Source: Rhizobium sp.
GTDB lineage: Bacteria > Pseudomonadota > Alphaproteobacteria > Rhizobiales > Rhizobiaceae
Direction of reading: 5' to 3'
Assembly: GCA_002796995.1 (NCBI GenBank)
Contig: PEKW01000004.1
Span: 36,887-100,886 of the forward strand
DNA length: 64,000 nt
This document shows positions 8,497-17,105 of the stretch, in pieces (the first letter of the stretch is position 1; each line of letters begins with the position of its first letter). A model generated the notes under the pieces. That model did not search any database. It saw nothing but the letters and a program-made list of their open reading frames with translations, and was not told where the DNA came from. A program made the position numbers and the translations under genes.

Positions 8497-8721
8497 TCAG
8501 TTCGCCGAAGGGTGCTCGCGGCGCAGGAACCAGCGTGCGCCGATGAAGACGATCAGGCCGAACACGGCGACGAGCAGGCCGTTGATCGTCCACACGCTTT
8601 CATTGGGCATGAAGTCGGTGCCGGGCAGGCGCAGCATGCCGGTGCCGTGCGCGACCCAGGCGATGCCGACCAGCAGCGTCAACGCGCCGACGATGGTGAA
8701 AAGTTGTCGAATCTGCCCCAA
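8497..8721 (-). CDS. Small two-helix membrane protein (paralogue B), TTG start
   Basis: This 74-residue protein is the paralogue of the neighbouring miniprotein: FTIVGALTLLVGIAWVAHGTG, a loop with FMPNESVW, and LLVAVFGLIVFIGARWF with a basic tail. Translation most likely begins at TTG, because GGAGGA lies seven bases before it. The upstream in-frame ATG would overlap that ribosome site and add eleven unconserved residues. The pair is co-directional and separated by about 80 bp, so a shared transcript is likely. Confidence 0.7.
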   Translation of the reverse strand: MGQIRQLFTIVGALTLLVGIAWVAHGTGMLRLPGTDFMPNESVWTINGLLVAVFGLIVFIGARWFLRREHPSAN

Positions 8722-8820
8722 TGGTTTCTCCTCCCATGCAACAATTTGTCGCACCCACTATAATCGAGTCTGAGCCGGACGCCAGCGAAATCCATCCGCC
8801 TGTCCTGGGGAGGCTAATAT

Positions 8821-8858
8821 AAAGAAAACCCCGCAGGCACAGAGCGTTGCGGGGTCTT
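8821..8858 (-). terminator. Rho-independent terminator of the SDR gene
   Basis: ACCCCGCA and TGCGGGGT form a stem around a 12-base loop; on the minus strand the stem is followed by TTTTCTTTATA. It lies just after the SDR stop codon. Confidence 0.8.
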
Positions 8859-8884
8859 CGGTCGGGCACTGGCCGTGTCAAGCG

Positions 8885-9673
8885 TCAGATCGAGCGGGCC
8901 GCTCCGCCGTCGACGCGCAGCATCGTGCCGGTGACATAGGAGGCGGGCGCCGAGCAGAGGAAGGCGGCGGCGGCGCCGAATTCTTCCACCGTGCCGAGCC
9001 GGCCGGCCGGGATCGACTTCAGCGAGGCGGAGCGCACCTCGTCGACCGACTTTCCGGCCTTCTTTGCATTGGCCGCATCGAGTTCGTCGATCCGGTCGGT
9101 GTGGATGCGGCCGGGCAGCAGCATGTTGGCGGTGACGCCGTAGGAGGCAACCTCGGTCGCAAGCGTCTTGTTCCAGCCGACCAGAGCCGCGCGCAGCGTG
9201 TTGGACAGCGCCAGATTGGGGATCGGCTCGAACACGCCGGACGAGGCGACGGTGAGGATGCGGCCGAATCCTTGCGTCTGCATCAGCGGCAGAAGCGCAT
9301 TGGTCAGCGTGATGACGCGCACCACCATCGACTGGAAGAAGTTGTAGAGCTTCTCCGCCGTCATCTCCTCCGCCGTGCCGGGCGTCGGGCCGCCGGTATT
9401 GTTGACCAGGATGTCGATGCCGCCGAGCTTGTGGTGCACGGCGGCGAGCATGGTGTCGACGAAGTCGGCGTCGGACAGGTCTGCCTCGACCCAGTCGGCC
9501 TTGCCCCGGCCCTCGGCATTGATGGCATCGGCATTGGCCTTCAGCTTGTCGGCGCTGCGGCCGCACAGCAGCACATGGCAGCCTTCATCCGCCAGCGCCC
9601 GGGCGATGCCGAGGCCAAGGCCGCGCGACGAGGCGAGCACAAGCGCCCGCTTGCCCGAAATTCCGAGATCCAT
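8885..9673 (-). CDS. Atypical SDR-family oxidoreductase
   Basis: This 262-residue protein has a full Rossmann fold of the short-chain dehydrogenase type: the nucleotide motif ASSRGLGLGIA, NNTGGPTPG after strand four, and VTGTMLRVDGG at the C-terminus. Where the catalytic Tyr-x-x-x-Lys normally stands, the sequence is LALSNTLRAALVGWNKT. Alignment on the AAL block puts Ser and Arg in place of Tyr and Lys. It may use different chemistry or have lost catalysis. The ATG was chosen over one twelve codons upstream because GGAAGGAGA precedes it. It is a single-gene unit closed by a clear terminator. Confidence 0.85.
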   Translation of the reverse strand: MDLGISGKRALVLASSRGLGLGIARALADEGCHVLLCGRSADKLKANADAINAEGRGKADWVEADLSDADFVDTMLAAVHHKLGGIDILVNNTGGPTPGTAEEMTAEKLYNFFQSMVVRVITLTNALLPLMQTQGFGRILTVASSGVFEPIPNLALSNTLRAALVGWNKTLATEVASYGVTANMLLPGRIHTDRIDELDAANAKKAGKSVDEVRSASLKSIPAGRLGTVEEFGAAAAFLCSAPASYVTGTMLRVDGGAARSI

Positions 9674-10007
9674 GTTTGTCTCCTTCCCTGGTGTTTGTGT
9701 CCGCCGCATGCGGTGTCGGAGGGAAGGTTATAGGGGGACCTGCGGGTTTGGGAAGGGGAAAGCGCGGGGGACGGGGGCAGGTCCGGAGGATGCGACGCTT
9801 TCGGCCAGGCTGACACTGCGGTGATTAGCTGAGCGCACTGTCATCGCTTCGGGGAGACGGGAACGCCGTGCGAAGTGGCTTTGCGCCTTCATTATTGTCG
9901 CCCAAAGATCATTGATCAGACTCGTTGCCGTCATTCGTCATGATCCAGTCGAACGCCCACTGAGGCGGTCTGAACGCGTTCGGTCAGTCCGAGGTCTTGA
10001 TCGGTCA
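9674..10007. other. Gene-free gap between SDR and LysR genes
   Basis: The 334 bp contain no convincing gene on either strand. The only structure I see is a perfect 11-bp palindrome GATCATTGATC at 9907-9917. Base composition drops here and stays lower through the LysR and oxidoreductase genes. Confidence 0.4.
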
Positions 10008-10919
10008 TCACGGCGATGGGGCTGACATGAGCTGAGGGAGCGTGGCAGCGAGCACGTCGATCGCTGCGCGGACTTTTCGCGGCATATGTGGCGTGTGCAA
10101 CCAAAGCACAGAACAATCGTAAAGGAAACTCTGTTCACGCGGCAACAACAACTTCAAGGCGCCAGCGTCGATTCGATCTCGTACCAGCCAATAGGGTAGC
10201 CAAGCGATGCCCATGGCGGCAACTGCTGCATCGGCGATCGCGTCAAGATCGTCGAACCGCAGTCGGTGGGGCGGTGCAATGCGTATTGCGGGTAGATCGT
10301 TGCGCGGAAAAAGCCAAGGCGCAACGCCACCTGAGCGGTGATATACGAGCGCTTGGTGATAGTTGAGGTCCTCGGCCTGCTTTGGCTTTCCGTAGGTATC
10401 AAGATACGAAGGTGAAGCACAAACCACCATTTGCTGGCGAGCAACCAGCCGAGAAATGATTCCAGCCCTATCTTCGAGTTCGCCGGTTCGTATTGCTAGA
10501 TCGTAATCGCCCTCAGCAAGATCGACAAAGCGATCGTTGAAGGACAGGTCCAGGTTCAGCGCAGAATACCGCCGAGCAAGATTCAACAGAATCGGTGCCA
10601 CGCAACGCCTGCCAAAATGTACTGGCATGGTCACTCGCAAGCTTCCACGTGGTTCAGATACTTGAACGGCTGCAAGAGCATCGACGGCCTCGACTTCCAT
10701 CAGAACTGCGCGGCAGTGTTCGTAATAGGTCTTGCCGAACTCTGTGAGGCTCTGTCGGCGGGTGGTTCGGTTAAGAAGCCTGGTTCCAAGGCGGTCTTCG
10801 AGACATTGAACATGTTTGCCGACCATAGGCCCTGAAAGATCGAGCGCTGCCGCCGCCGCGACGAACGAACCCAATTCAACAGCTTTCACGAACACTGCCA
10901 TGCTGGTCAGGCGATCCAT
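10008..10919 (-). CDS. LysR-family transcriptional regulator
   Basis: The 303-residue protein has the classic LysR plan. An N-terminal winged helix (MDRLTSMAVFVKAVELGSFV, then SGPMVGKHVQCLEDRLGTRL) is followed by a periplasmic-binding-like effector domain. It most resembles the CrgA/AphB-type subgroup that represses or activates a divergent oxidoreductase gene. The oxidoreductase starts 102 bp away on the other strand, so it is the likely target. A 13-bp palindrome just upstream of the start suggests autoregulation. Two ATGs lie side by side at the start; the second gives the canonical MDRL opening. No strong ribosome site is seen. Confidence 0.9.
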   Translation of the reverse strand: MDRLTSMAVFVKAVELGSFVAAAAALDLSGPMVGKHVQCLEDRLGTRLLNRTTRRQSLTEFGKTYYEHCRAVLMEVEAVDALAAVQVSEPRGSLRVTMPVHFGRRCVAPILLNLARRYSALNLDLSFNDRFVDLAEGDYDLAIRTGELEDRAGIISRLVARQQMVVCASPSYLDTYGKPKQAEDLNYHQALVYHRSGGVAPWLFPRNDLPAIRIAPPHRLRFDDLDAIADAAVAAMGIAWLPYWLVRDRIDAGALKLLLPREQSFLYDCSVLWLHTPHMPRKVRAAIDVLAATLPQLMSAPSP

Positions 10920-10925
10920 CATTCG

Positions 10926-10938
10926 AAACCATTGGTTT
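10926..10938. promoter_or_regulatory. Palindrome, candidate LysR operator
   Basis: AAACCA-T-TGGTTT is a perfect inverted repeat lying a few bases upstream of the LysR gene start, in the shared divergent promoter region with the oxidoreductase gene. LysR proteins bind short dyads of this kind; the assignment is inference. Confidence 0.45.
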
Positions 10939-11021
10939 GAATTGATCTTCTTTATCTGCCATTTATCAGATGTCGAATGACCGTCATAGCTTATTCCGTT
11001 CAACTGCTTAGGAGTCAGCTG

Positions 11022-12011
11022 ATGGCGCGTGTAGTTCGCTTTTATGAACATGGTGGTCCCGAGGTCTTGCGCATCGAGACCGCGGATATAGCGCAGCCCG
11101 GACCGGGCGAGGTTCGGATCCGGGTCAAAGCCCTTGGCCTCAACCGTGCTGAAGCATTGCTTCGTTCGGGCACTTACATCGAGAACCCACCGCTTCCTTC
11201 CGGTCTCGGCCTTGAGGCAGCGGGGATGGTCGAGGCCGTGGGTCTCGGCACGGAAGGCTTTGAACCTGGCGATGTGGTCAGCGTCATACCGCCCATCTCA
11301 ATGGTTCGTTGGCCCGCCTATGGCGAACTCGCGACATTCCCGGTGGGACATATCGTCAAGCACCCACCCTCGCTCGACTGGGAGACTGCGGCATCCGTTT
11401 GGATGCAGTACCTCACCGCCTACGGCGCTTTGATCGACATCTCCAAGCTTTGTGCTGGGGACTTCGCCGTCATTACCGCCGCATCAAGCAGCGTCGGCAT
11501 TGCCGCAATCCAGTTAGCCAACATGGTCGGGGCGACTGCAATTGCTGTTACGCGGACATCCAAAAAGAAGGCCGCCTTGATCGAAGTCGGCGCCGCGTAT
11601 GTCATCGCTTCCGCCGAGGAGGATCTGGCCTCCCGGTTGACCGACATAGTTGGGTCGGCAGGAGCCCGGGTGGTGTTCGACTCGGTTGGTGGTCCCATCC
11701 TGGGGCCGTTAACTTCCGCCATGTCCAAGGGAGGCATCCTGATAGCGTATGGTGGCCTTAGTAGTGAGCCATCGCCACTCCCGCTCTTCACTGTTCTCAG
11801 CAAAACACTGACGGTTCGCGGGTATCTCGTTCATGAGATTGTAAATCATCCCTTACGTCTGGCGGCGGCCAAGCAATTCATTCTCGAAGGTTTGACCGCC
11901 GGATCCCTTCGGCCAATCATTGCCAGGACCTTTCGATTTGACCAAATAGTGGAGGCGCATCGCTTTCTGGAGTCCAACGAGCAGTTCGGAAAGATCGTAG
12001 TGACTGTGTAA
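11022..12011 (+). CDS. Zinc-independent MDR oxidoreductase (quinone reductase-like)
   Basis: This 329-residue protein belongs to the medium-chain dehydrogenase/reductase superfamily. The catalytic-domain opening is VVRFYEHGGPEVLRIE, with PGPGEVRIRVKALGLNRAE after it, and the NADP-binding fold carries AASSSVGIAAIQLANMVGA. The cysteine and histidine ligands of zinc alcohol dehydrogenases are missing, as expected for quinone-oxidoreductase-type enzymes that reduce quinones or enones with NADPH. Translation starts at the ATG preceded by GGAG. It is divergent from the LysR gene and probably controlled by it. GC content is lower than in the surrounding genes, which may reflect transfer as a two-gene unit. 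Confidence 0.88.
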   Translation: MARVVRFYEHGGPEVLRIETADIAQPGPGEVRIRVKALGLNRAEALLRSGTYIENPPLPSGLGLEAAGMVEAVGLGTEGFEPGDVVSVIPPISMVRWPAYGELATFPVGHIVKHPPSLDWETAASVWMQYLTAYGALIDISKLCAGDFAVITAASSSVGIAAIQLANMVGATAIAVTRTSKKKAALIEVGAAYVIASAEEDLASRLTDIVGSAGARVVFDSVGGPILGPLTSAMSKGGILIAYGGLSSEPSPLPLFTVLSKTLTVRGYLVHEIVNHPLRLAAAKQFILEGLTAGSLRPIIARTFRFDQIVEAHRFLESNEQFGKIVVTV

Positions 12012-12173
12012 CCGATCTTGACGCTATCGTGAGGCAAGCGCCGTCACCGCGCGCTCCTTGGCAGCCAAGCTCGACGCCGGCGGATATCAGCTTTTAGAAC
12101 GATGGGGCTGCAAACCCGCCAGTCTGCTCACGGCCCAACCGCCGCCCCAATCGCAACCCTCACGCCCCATCCC

Positions 12174-13583
12174 TCAAAACGGCACTTTCCCCGGATTGAA
12201 CAAGCCCTTCGGGTCCACCGCCTGCTTGATCGTTCGCGCCAGCGCCTGCTTTTCCGGCGAGGCGAAGGTCTCGTAGGCGTGGCGCTTTTCGGTTCCGACG
12301 CCGTGTTCGGCGGAAAAGGAGCCGCCGGCTTCGCGGATGCCGGTGTAGATGGCATTTTCCACGGCCAGAAGTTCCGCCTCCGGCAGCGGGCCGGGCTTGA
12401 TCAGGGTGAGATGCAGGTTGCCGTCGGCGACATGGCCGTAGACATAGGCCTCAAAGGTCGGATCGATCGCCTTCAGCCGGGCGTCGAGGCCGGCGACATA
12501 GGCGTCGAGATAGGTCGGCGGCACCGAGATGTCGAAGGAGGGAGCGCCGGGGATCGCCGGATAGTAGAAGCCGGAATCCTCGCGGATGTCCCAGAACCGG
12601 CGCGCCTGGCCGAGCGACTGGGCGATCAGACCGCCCTTGAGGCCGACCGGCTCCCAGAGCGTTTCAAGCCCTTCTTCCAGGGCTGCCGTCGCCGCCTCGA
12701 CCGTTTCCGCCGAGACCTCGATCAGCAGGGCCGCGGCGCCGTCTTCCAGCCAGGAGAGATCAAAACCCTTGAGCGCCGCGCCGTCGCGGATGTAGCGCGG
12801 CCACATCATTTCCGCGCCTTCAAGCGTCACAGCGGAGAGGCTGCGAAAATGCCGGATGACGGCAAGTGCTGCGGCCGCATCGGCCACGCCGAGAAAGGCG
12901 ATGGCGCGGGCGGGGCGCTGCGGCTCCAGTTTCAGCACCACCGTTGTGACGAAGCCGAAGGCGCCTTCGCCGCCGATGAACAGATGCTTGAGGTCCGGCC
13001 CGGCCGAAACCTTGACCACGCGGGTGAGGTCGGAAAAGACGGCGCCGGACGGCAGCACCGCCTCGAGGCCGAGCACCTGGTGGCGCATCACCCCATTGCG
13101 GAAGGCGAGAATGCCGCCGGCATTGGTCGAGACCATGCCGCCGATGGTGGCCGAGCCGCGCGAGCCGAGGTCGATGCCGGTCGTCAGGCCATGGGCGGTG
13201 ATCGCCTGCTGAAGGGTCTCGAGCGGCACCCCGGCCTCGACGGTCACCGTCATTTCCTCCGGATGGATGGCAACGATGCGGTTGAGCTGGAAAGAGGAGA
13301 GGATCACCTCGCCGGCATGGCTGACATTGCCGCCGACGAGACCGGTGAGCCCGCCCTGCGGCACGATCGCCACGTCATGCGCGGCGCACCACGACACCAG
13401 CGCGGCCGCCGCCACAGTCGAGCCGGGCTGCGCCATCACGCCGCCGGCAAAATTGTCGGCATGTTCGCCGGGATGCCGGCCCTGGAGGTCCGCCGGACCC
13501 AGGATGACGAGGTCGGGATGCAGGCCGGCCAGTCCCTCCAGCAATTGTCTCGCGGCTAACCGGGGGCCTGGTCTGTGGGGCAT
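12174..13583 (-). CDS. FAD-linked oxidase (D-lactate/D-2-hydroxyacid dehydrogenase type)
   Basis: The 469-residue protein has the VAO/GlcD architecture. A PCMH-type FAD-binding domain (VPQGGLTGLVGGN, then DLGSRGSATIGGMVSTNAGG) is followed by the FAD-oxidase C-terminal domain (ending GHVADGNLHL and SAEHGVGTEKR, with the terminal FNPGKV). It oxidises a D-2-hydroxy acid such as D-lactate, glycolate or D-2-hydroxyglutarate and passes electrons to ETF or the quinone pool. No iron-sulfur cysteines are present. The ATG has AGGACAG upstream. It is divergent from the ETF-ubiquinone oxidoreductase gene, which fits a shared electron route. Confidence 0.9.
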   Translation of the reverse strand: MPHRPGPRLAARQLLEGLAGLHPDLVILGPADLQGRHPGEHADNFAGGVMAQPGSTVAAAALVSWCAAHDVAIVPQGGLTGLVGGNVSHAGEVILSSFQLNRIVAIHPEEMTVTVEAGVPLETLQQAITAHGLTTGIDLGSRGSATIGGMVSTNAGGILAFRNGVMRHQVLGLEAVLPSGAVFSDLTRVVKVSAGPDLKHLFIGGEGAFGFVTTVVLKLEPQRPARAIAFLGVADAAAALAVIRHFRSLSAVTLEGAEMMWPRYIRDGAALKGFDLSWLEDGAAALLIEVSAETVEAATAALEEGLETLWEPVGLKGGLIAQSLGQARRFWDIREDSGFYYPAIPGAPSFDISVPPTYLDAYVAGLDARLKAIDPTFEAYVYGHVADGNLHLTLIKPGPLPEAELLAVENAIYTGIREAGGSFSAEHGVGTEKRHAYETFASPEKQALARTIKQAVDPKGLFNPGKVPF

Positions 13584-13886
13584 TGGTGTCTGTCCTGTCT
13601 GGTCGGGCGTTGCGCGGTTCGAACCCTTTCGGGCGATGTTTAGTGCGCGGCGGTCTCTCCGACAATCACCCAGTACAAGGCGGATCCAATTGGCCGCGGC
13701 AAATCGGCCCACGGTGCTGCGCCGCGGGCGACTGATTGACGTTAACGTAAGCGTCAGATATTCTGTCCGGGAATATCGCCCAGCCTTTATTTCGGGCCAC
13801 TGGGTGTCGCATTGCGGCTCGACAGGGCGCTTGTGTTTTGACAAGGAAGAAGCCGAAGACTGGGATCGGCCGAGCGGAGAGAGACG
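13584..13886. promoter_or_regulatory. Divergent promoter region of FAD oxidase and ETF-QO
   Basis: The 303-bp gap carries no gene. It holds one notable dyad, described separately, about 130 bp before the ETF-QO start. The rest shows no clear repeat. Confidence 0.5.
13736..13755. promoter_or_regulatory. LiuR-like palindrome upstream of ETF-QO
   Basis: The site reads TTGACGTTAACGTAAGCGTC, with the perfect core ACGTTAACGT. Proteobacterial LiuR, a MerR-family regulator of branched-chain amino-acid breakdown and ETF genes, binds sites with an ACGTNNACGT-like core. The match is from memory and was not scored. Confidence 0.4.
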
Positions 13887-15551
13887 ATGAGCGAGCAACT
13901 GGAACTGCCCGAACGCGAGAGCATGGAATTTGACGTGGTGATCGTCGGGGCCGGCCCTGCCGGTCTGTCGGCGGCGATCCGCCTGAAACAGGTCAATCCG
14001 GACCTGACCGTCGTCGTGCTCGAGAAGGGCTCGGAAGTCGGCGCGCACATCCTGTCGGGCGCCGTGGTCGATCCGATCGGCGTCGACAAGTTGCTGCCCG
14101 GCTGGCGCGAAGAGGCCGACCATCCGTTCAAGACCGAGGTCAAGGACGACCAGTTCCTGTTCCTCGGGCCTGCCGGCTCGATCCGCCTGCCCAACGCCTT
14201 CATGCCGCCGCTGATGAACAATCACGGCAATTACATCGTCTCGCTCGGCAATGTCTGTCGCTGGCTCGCCACCCATGCCGAGGCGCTGGGTGTCGAGATC
14301 TATCCGGGCTTTGCCGCGACCGAACTGCTCTACAACGACCAAGGTGCCGTGATCGGCGTCGCCACCGGCGACATGGGCATCGAAAAGAATGGCGAGCCGG
14401 GCCCGAACTACACCCGCGGCATGGAATTGCTCGGCAAATATGTGCTGATCGGCGAGGGCGTGCGCGGTTCGCTCGCCAAGCAGCTGATCGCCAAATTCGA
14501 CCTGTCGAAGGATCGCGAGCCGCAGAAGTTTGGCATCGGCCTGAAGGAACTCTGGCAGGTGAAGCCCGAGCACCACAAGCAGGGGCTGGTGCAGCATTCC
14601 TTCGGCTGGCCGCTCGACATGAAGACCGGCGGCGGTTCCTTCCTCTATCACCTGGAGGACAATCTGGTCGCGGTCGGCTTCGTCGTCCACCTGAACTACA
14701 AGAACCCCTATCTCTTCCCGTTCGAAGAGTTCCAGCGCTTCAAGACCCATCCGCGGATCGCACCGACCTTCGAGGGCGCCAAGCGCCTGTCCTATGGCGC
14801 GCGCGCCATCACCGAGGGCGGCTACCAGTCGGTGCCGAAGCTCTCCTTCCCCGGTGGCGCGCTGATCGGCTGTTCCGCCGGCTTCGTCAACGTGCCGCGC
14901 ATCAAGGGCAGCCACAATGCCGTGCTGTCCGGCATGCTGGCGGCTGACAAGATCGCCGAAGCCATCGCGAGCGGCCGCGCCAATGACGAGCCGGTCGAGA
15001 TCGAGAACGAATGGCGGTCGACCGATATAGGCACGGACCTGCGGCGCGTGCGCAACGTTAAGCCGCTGTGGTCGAAGCTCGGCACGGCGCTCGGCGTGGG
15101 CCTGGGCGGTCTCGACATGTGGACCAACCAGCTGTTCGGCTTCTCCATCTTCGGCACGCTGAAGCACGGCAAGACCGACGCGGCGTCGCTGGAGCCGGCC
15201 GCCAAGCACAAGCCGATCGCCTATCCGAAGCCGGACGGCGTACTGACCTTCGACCGCCTCTCCTCGGTGTTCCTGTCCAACACCAACCATGAAGAGGACC
15301 AGCCGGTCCACCTCCAGGTCAAGGACATGGACCTGCAGAAGCGTTCGGAGCTCGGCGTCTTTGCCGGTCCGTCGACCCGCTACTGCCCGGCCGGCGTCTA
15401 TGAATGGGTGGAGAAGGACGGCGAGCAGGTCTACGTGATCAACGCGCAGAACTGCGTCCACTGCAAGACCTGCGACATCAAGGACCCGAACCAGAACATC
15501 AACTGGGTCCCGCCGCAGGGCGCCGAAGGTCCGGTCTATCCGAATATGTAG
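13887..15551 (+). CDS. Electron-transfer flavoprotein-ubiquinone oxidoreductase
   Basis: This 554-residue inner-membrane-associated flavoprotein takes electrons from reduced ETF and gives them to ubiquinone, linking fatty-acid and amino-acid oxidation to respiration. The FAD fold is VVIVGAGPAGLSAAIRLKQ; the middle has EGVRGSLAKQLI and the quinone region GCSAGFVNVPRIKGSHNAVL. The 4Fe-4S domain closes the protein with YCPAGVYEW, INAQNCVHCKTCDIKDPNQN and NWVPPQGAEGPVYPNM. Length and ending match the family exactly. AGAGAGACG precedes the ATG. The gene is monocistronic and has a strong terminator behind it. Confidence 0.96.
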   Translation: MSEQLELPERESMEFDVVIVGAGPAGLSAAIRLKQVNPDLTVVVLEKGSEVGAHILSGAVVDPIGVDKLLPGWREEADHPFKTEVKDDQFLFLGPAGSIRLPNAFMPPLMNNHGNYIVSLGNVCRWLATHAEALGVEIYPGFAATELLYNDQGAVIGVATGDMGIEKNGEPGPNYTRGMELLGKYVLIGEGVRGSLAKQLIAKFDLSKDREPQKFGIGLKELWQVKPEHHKQGLVQHSFGWPLDMKTGGGSFLYHLEDNLVAVGFVVHLNYKNPYLFPFEEFQRFKTHPRIAPTFEGAKRLSYGARAITEGGYQSVPKLSFPGGALIGCSAGFVNVPRIKGSHNAVLSGMLAADKIAEAIASGRANDEPVEIENEWRSTDIGTDLRRVRNVKPLWSKLGTALGVGLGGLDMWTNQLFGFSIFGTLKHGKTDAASLEPAAKHKPIAYPKPDGVLTFDRLSSVFLSNTNHEEDQPVHLQVKDMDLQKRSELGVFAGPSTRYCPAGVYEWVEKDGEQVYVINAQNCVHCKTCDIKDPNQNINWVPPQGAEGPVYPNM

Positions 15552-15586
15552 TAGCGACCGCCCACAACGGTGGTTTGGAAACCTGG

Positions 15587-15619
15587 CGCCTCCTGTCCTC
15601 GCTGGACAGGAGGCGTTTT
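15587..15619 (+). terminator. Rho-independent terminator of ETF-QO
   Basis: A perfect 12-bp stem (CGCCTCCTGTCC / GGACAGGAGGCG) with loop TCGCT is followed directly by TTTT. Confidence 0.92.
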
Positions 15620-15645
15620 GCGTCGACGCTTTAGCGTGCGGCCGT

Positions 15646-16104
15646 CTAGGCGCGCTTGTGCAAGCTGTCGCGGATGGCGTCGATCGCCGTCCGGATATTC
15701 TTGATCGTTTCGACATCGAGGCCGACGGCCTCGCCGACGCAACGCGCCACGGGCGCGGCCTCCTGCTGCAGCGCGCGGCCTTTTTCGCTCACATGAAGCA
15801 ATACCTGCCGCTCGTCCTGCGGATTGCGGGTGCGGGTCAGCAGTCCGGCCGCCTCCAGCCGCTTCAGCAGCGGCGTCAGCGTGCTGGAATCGAGGAACAG
15901 CGCTTCGCCCAGTTCCTTGACCGTGCGGCCGTCGCGGTTCCATAGCGCCACCATCACCAGATATTGCGGATAGGTGAGGCCGATCGCATCCAGCAGCGGG
16001 CGATAGAGCTGATTGAAGGCGTGACCCGCGGAATAGATGGAAAAACACAGCATTTCGTCGACGTCCGGGGGAGTGGGCATGTCTGGTTCGGGCTCCTGGC
16101 GCAT
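15646..16104 (-). CDS. MarR-family regulator, OhrR-like
   Basis: The 152-residue protein matches the OhrR branch of MarR regulators, which sense organic peroxides. The redox cysteine sits in [19 protein letters not shown] near residue 20, and the winged helix is [20 protein letters not shown], then [13 protein letters not shown], with the wing [16 protein letters not shown]. The tyrosine in YSA that supports sensing in OhrR is present. GGAG sits before the first ATG; a second ATG eight codons on is less well placed. It faces two hydrolase genes across 135 bp and probably controls them and itself through the inverted motif pair between the genes. Confidence 0.88.
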   Translation of the reverse strand: MRQEPEPDMPTPPDVDEMLCFSIYSAGHAFNQLYRPLLDAIGLTYPQYLVMVALWNRDGRTVKELGEALFLDSSTLTPLLKRLEAAGLLTRTRNPQDERQVLLHVSEKGRALQQEAAPVARCVGEAVGLDVETIKNIRTAIDAIRDSLHKRA

Positions 16105-16124
16105 GAGGATCTCCTGTCTTCATG

Positions 16125-16140
16125 AATTTAATTTGTGCGC
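16125..16140 (+). promoter_or_regulatory. Candidate OhrR-type operator, site 1
   Basis: AATTTAATTTGTGCGC lies about 20 bp upstream of the regulator gene's start codon. Its reverse-orientation partner 65 bp away matches it at 14 of 16 positions, and both carry the AATT-rich half site usual for OhrR boxes. Confidence 0.6.
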
Positions 16141-16205
16141 GATTTGTTTGCAAGCTATTGACGTCCGCTTTTTCGTTGCGTATTTAGATCGTGCGCAAAG
16201 CAATA

Positions 16206-16221
16206 GTGCACAATTTAAATT
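16206..16221 (-). promoter_or_regulatory. Candidate OhrR-type operator, site 2
   Basis: Read on the minus strand this is AATTTAAATTGTGCAC, the partner of site 1 in opposite orientation. It contains the perfect palindrome CAATTTAAATTG and ends 18 bp before the hydrolase start codon, just upstream of its ribosome site, where bound repressor would block transcription. Confidence 0.6.
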
Positions 16222-16239
16222 GGCAAAAGGAGATCTGAT

Positions 16240-17061
16240 ATGAGCTTTTTCACCACCACCGACGGGACGCGCCTTTTCTACAAGGACTGGGGAACCGGCC
16301 AGCCGATCCTGTTTTCGCATGGCTGGCCGCTGTCCTCCGACGCCTGGGACCAGCAGATGCTGTTCTTCGGCCAGCAGGGCTTTCGCGTCATCGCCCATGA
16401 CCGCCGCAGCCATGGCCGTTCCGACCAGACCTGGGACGGCAACAACATGGACCGCTATGCCGACGATCTGGCGGAGCTGATCGAGGCGCTGGATCTCAAG
16501 GATATCGTCATGATCGGCCATTCGACCGGAGGCGGCGAGGTGGCCCACTATCTCGGCCGCCATGGCACGGCCCGTGTCGCCAAGGTCGTGCTGGTCGGCG
16601 CCGTCCCGCCGCTCATGCTCAAGACCGAAGCCAATCCGGACGGCACGCCGCTCGAGGCCTTCGACGGCATTCGCGAAGCGACGGCGAAGAACCGCTCGCA
16701 GTTCTACTATGACCTCACCATGCCCTTCTACGGCTTCAACCGCGACGGTGCAGCGGTCAACGACGGCCTGCGGGAAAGCTTCCGGCACATCGGCCTGCAG
16801 GGCGGCATCAAGGGCCAGTATGACTGCATCCGCGAGTTCTCGGAGGTCGACTACACGCAGGACCTGCGCCGCATCGATCGCCCGACCCTGATCGTCCACG
16901 GCGACGACGACCAGATCGTGCCGATCAAGGCCGCCGCCCACCGCGCCGCCGAGATCGTGCCGAATGCGACCCTGACGATCTACGAAGGCGGCTCGCATGG
17001 CCTCGCCCAGACCCAGGCGGACCGCTTCAACGCCGATGTCCTGGCCTTCATCAGGGCCTGA
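16240..17061 (+). CDS. Alpha/beta hydrolase, non-haem chloroperoxidase/perhydrolase type
   Basis: The 273-residue enzyme has the signature of bacterial perhydrolases and arylesterases: [20 protein letters not shown] at the start, the oxyanion stretch [13 protein letters not shown], the nucleophile elbow GHSTGGGE (Ser near residue 97), the acid in [10 protein letters not shown] and the histidine in GGSHGL. Such enzymes hydrolyse esters and form peracids with hydrogen peroxide. AAAAGGAG precedes the ATG. It is the first gene of a two-gene unit divergent from the OhrR-like regulator, so peroxide-linked induction is likely. Confidence 0.9.
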   Translation: MSFFTTTDGTRLFYKDWGTGQPILFSHGWPLSSDAWDQQMLFFGQQGFRVIAHDRRSHGRSDQTWDGNNMDRYADDLAELIEALDLKDIVMIGHSTGGGEVAHYLGRHGTARVAKVVLVGAVPPLMLKTEANPDGTPLEAFDGIREATAKNRSQFYYDLTMPFYGFNRDGAAVNDGLRESFRHIGLQGGIKGQYDCIREFSEVDYTQDLRRIDRPTLIVHGDDDQIVPIKAAAHRAAEIVPNATLTIYEGGSHGLAQTQADRFNADVLAFIRA

Positions 17062-17105
17062 TTGCTCAACCCCTTCCAACGCGAAATCAAGAAAAGGAAC
17101 TCATC

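Noticed and set aside
12174..15716. A 1180-residue minus-strand frame spanning two genes
   Set aside because: Only the last 469 residues match a known family. The rest is antisense to the ETF-ubiquinone oxidoreductase gene, and a start with ribosome site exists at 13583.
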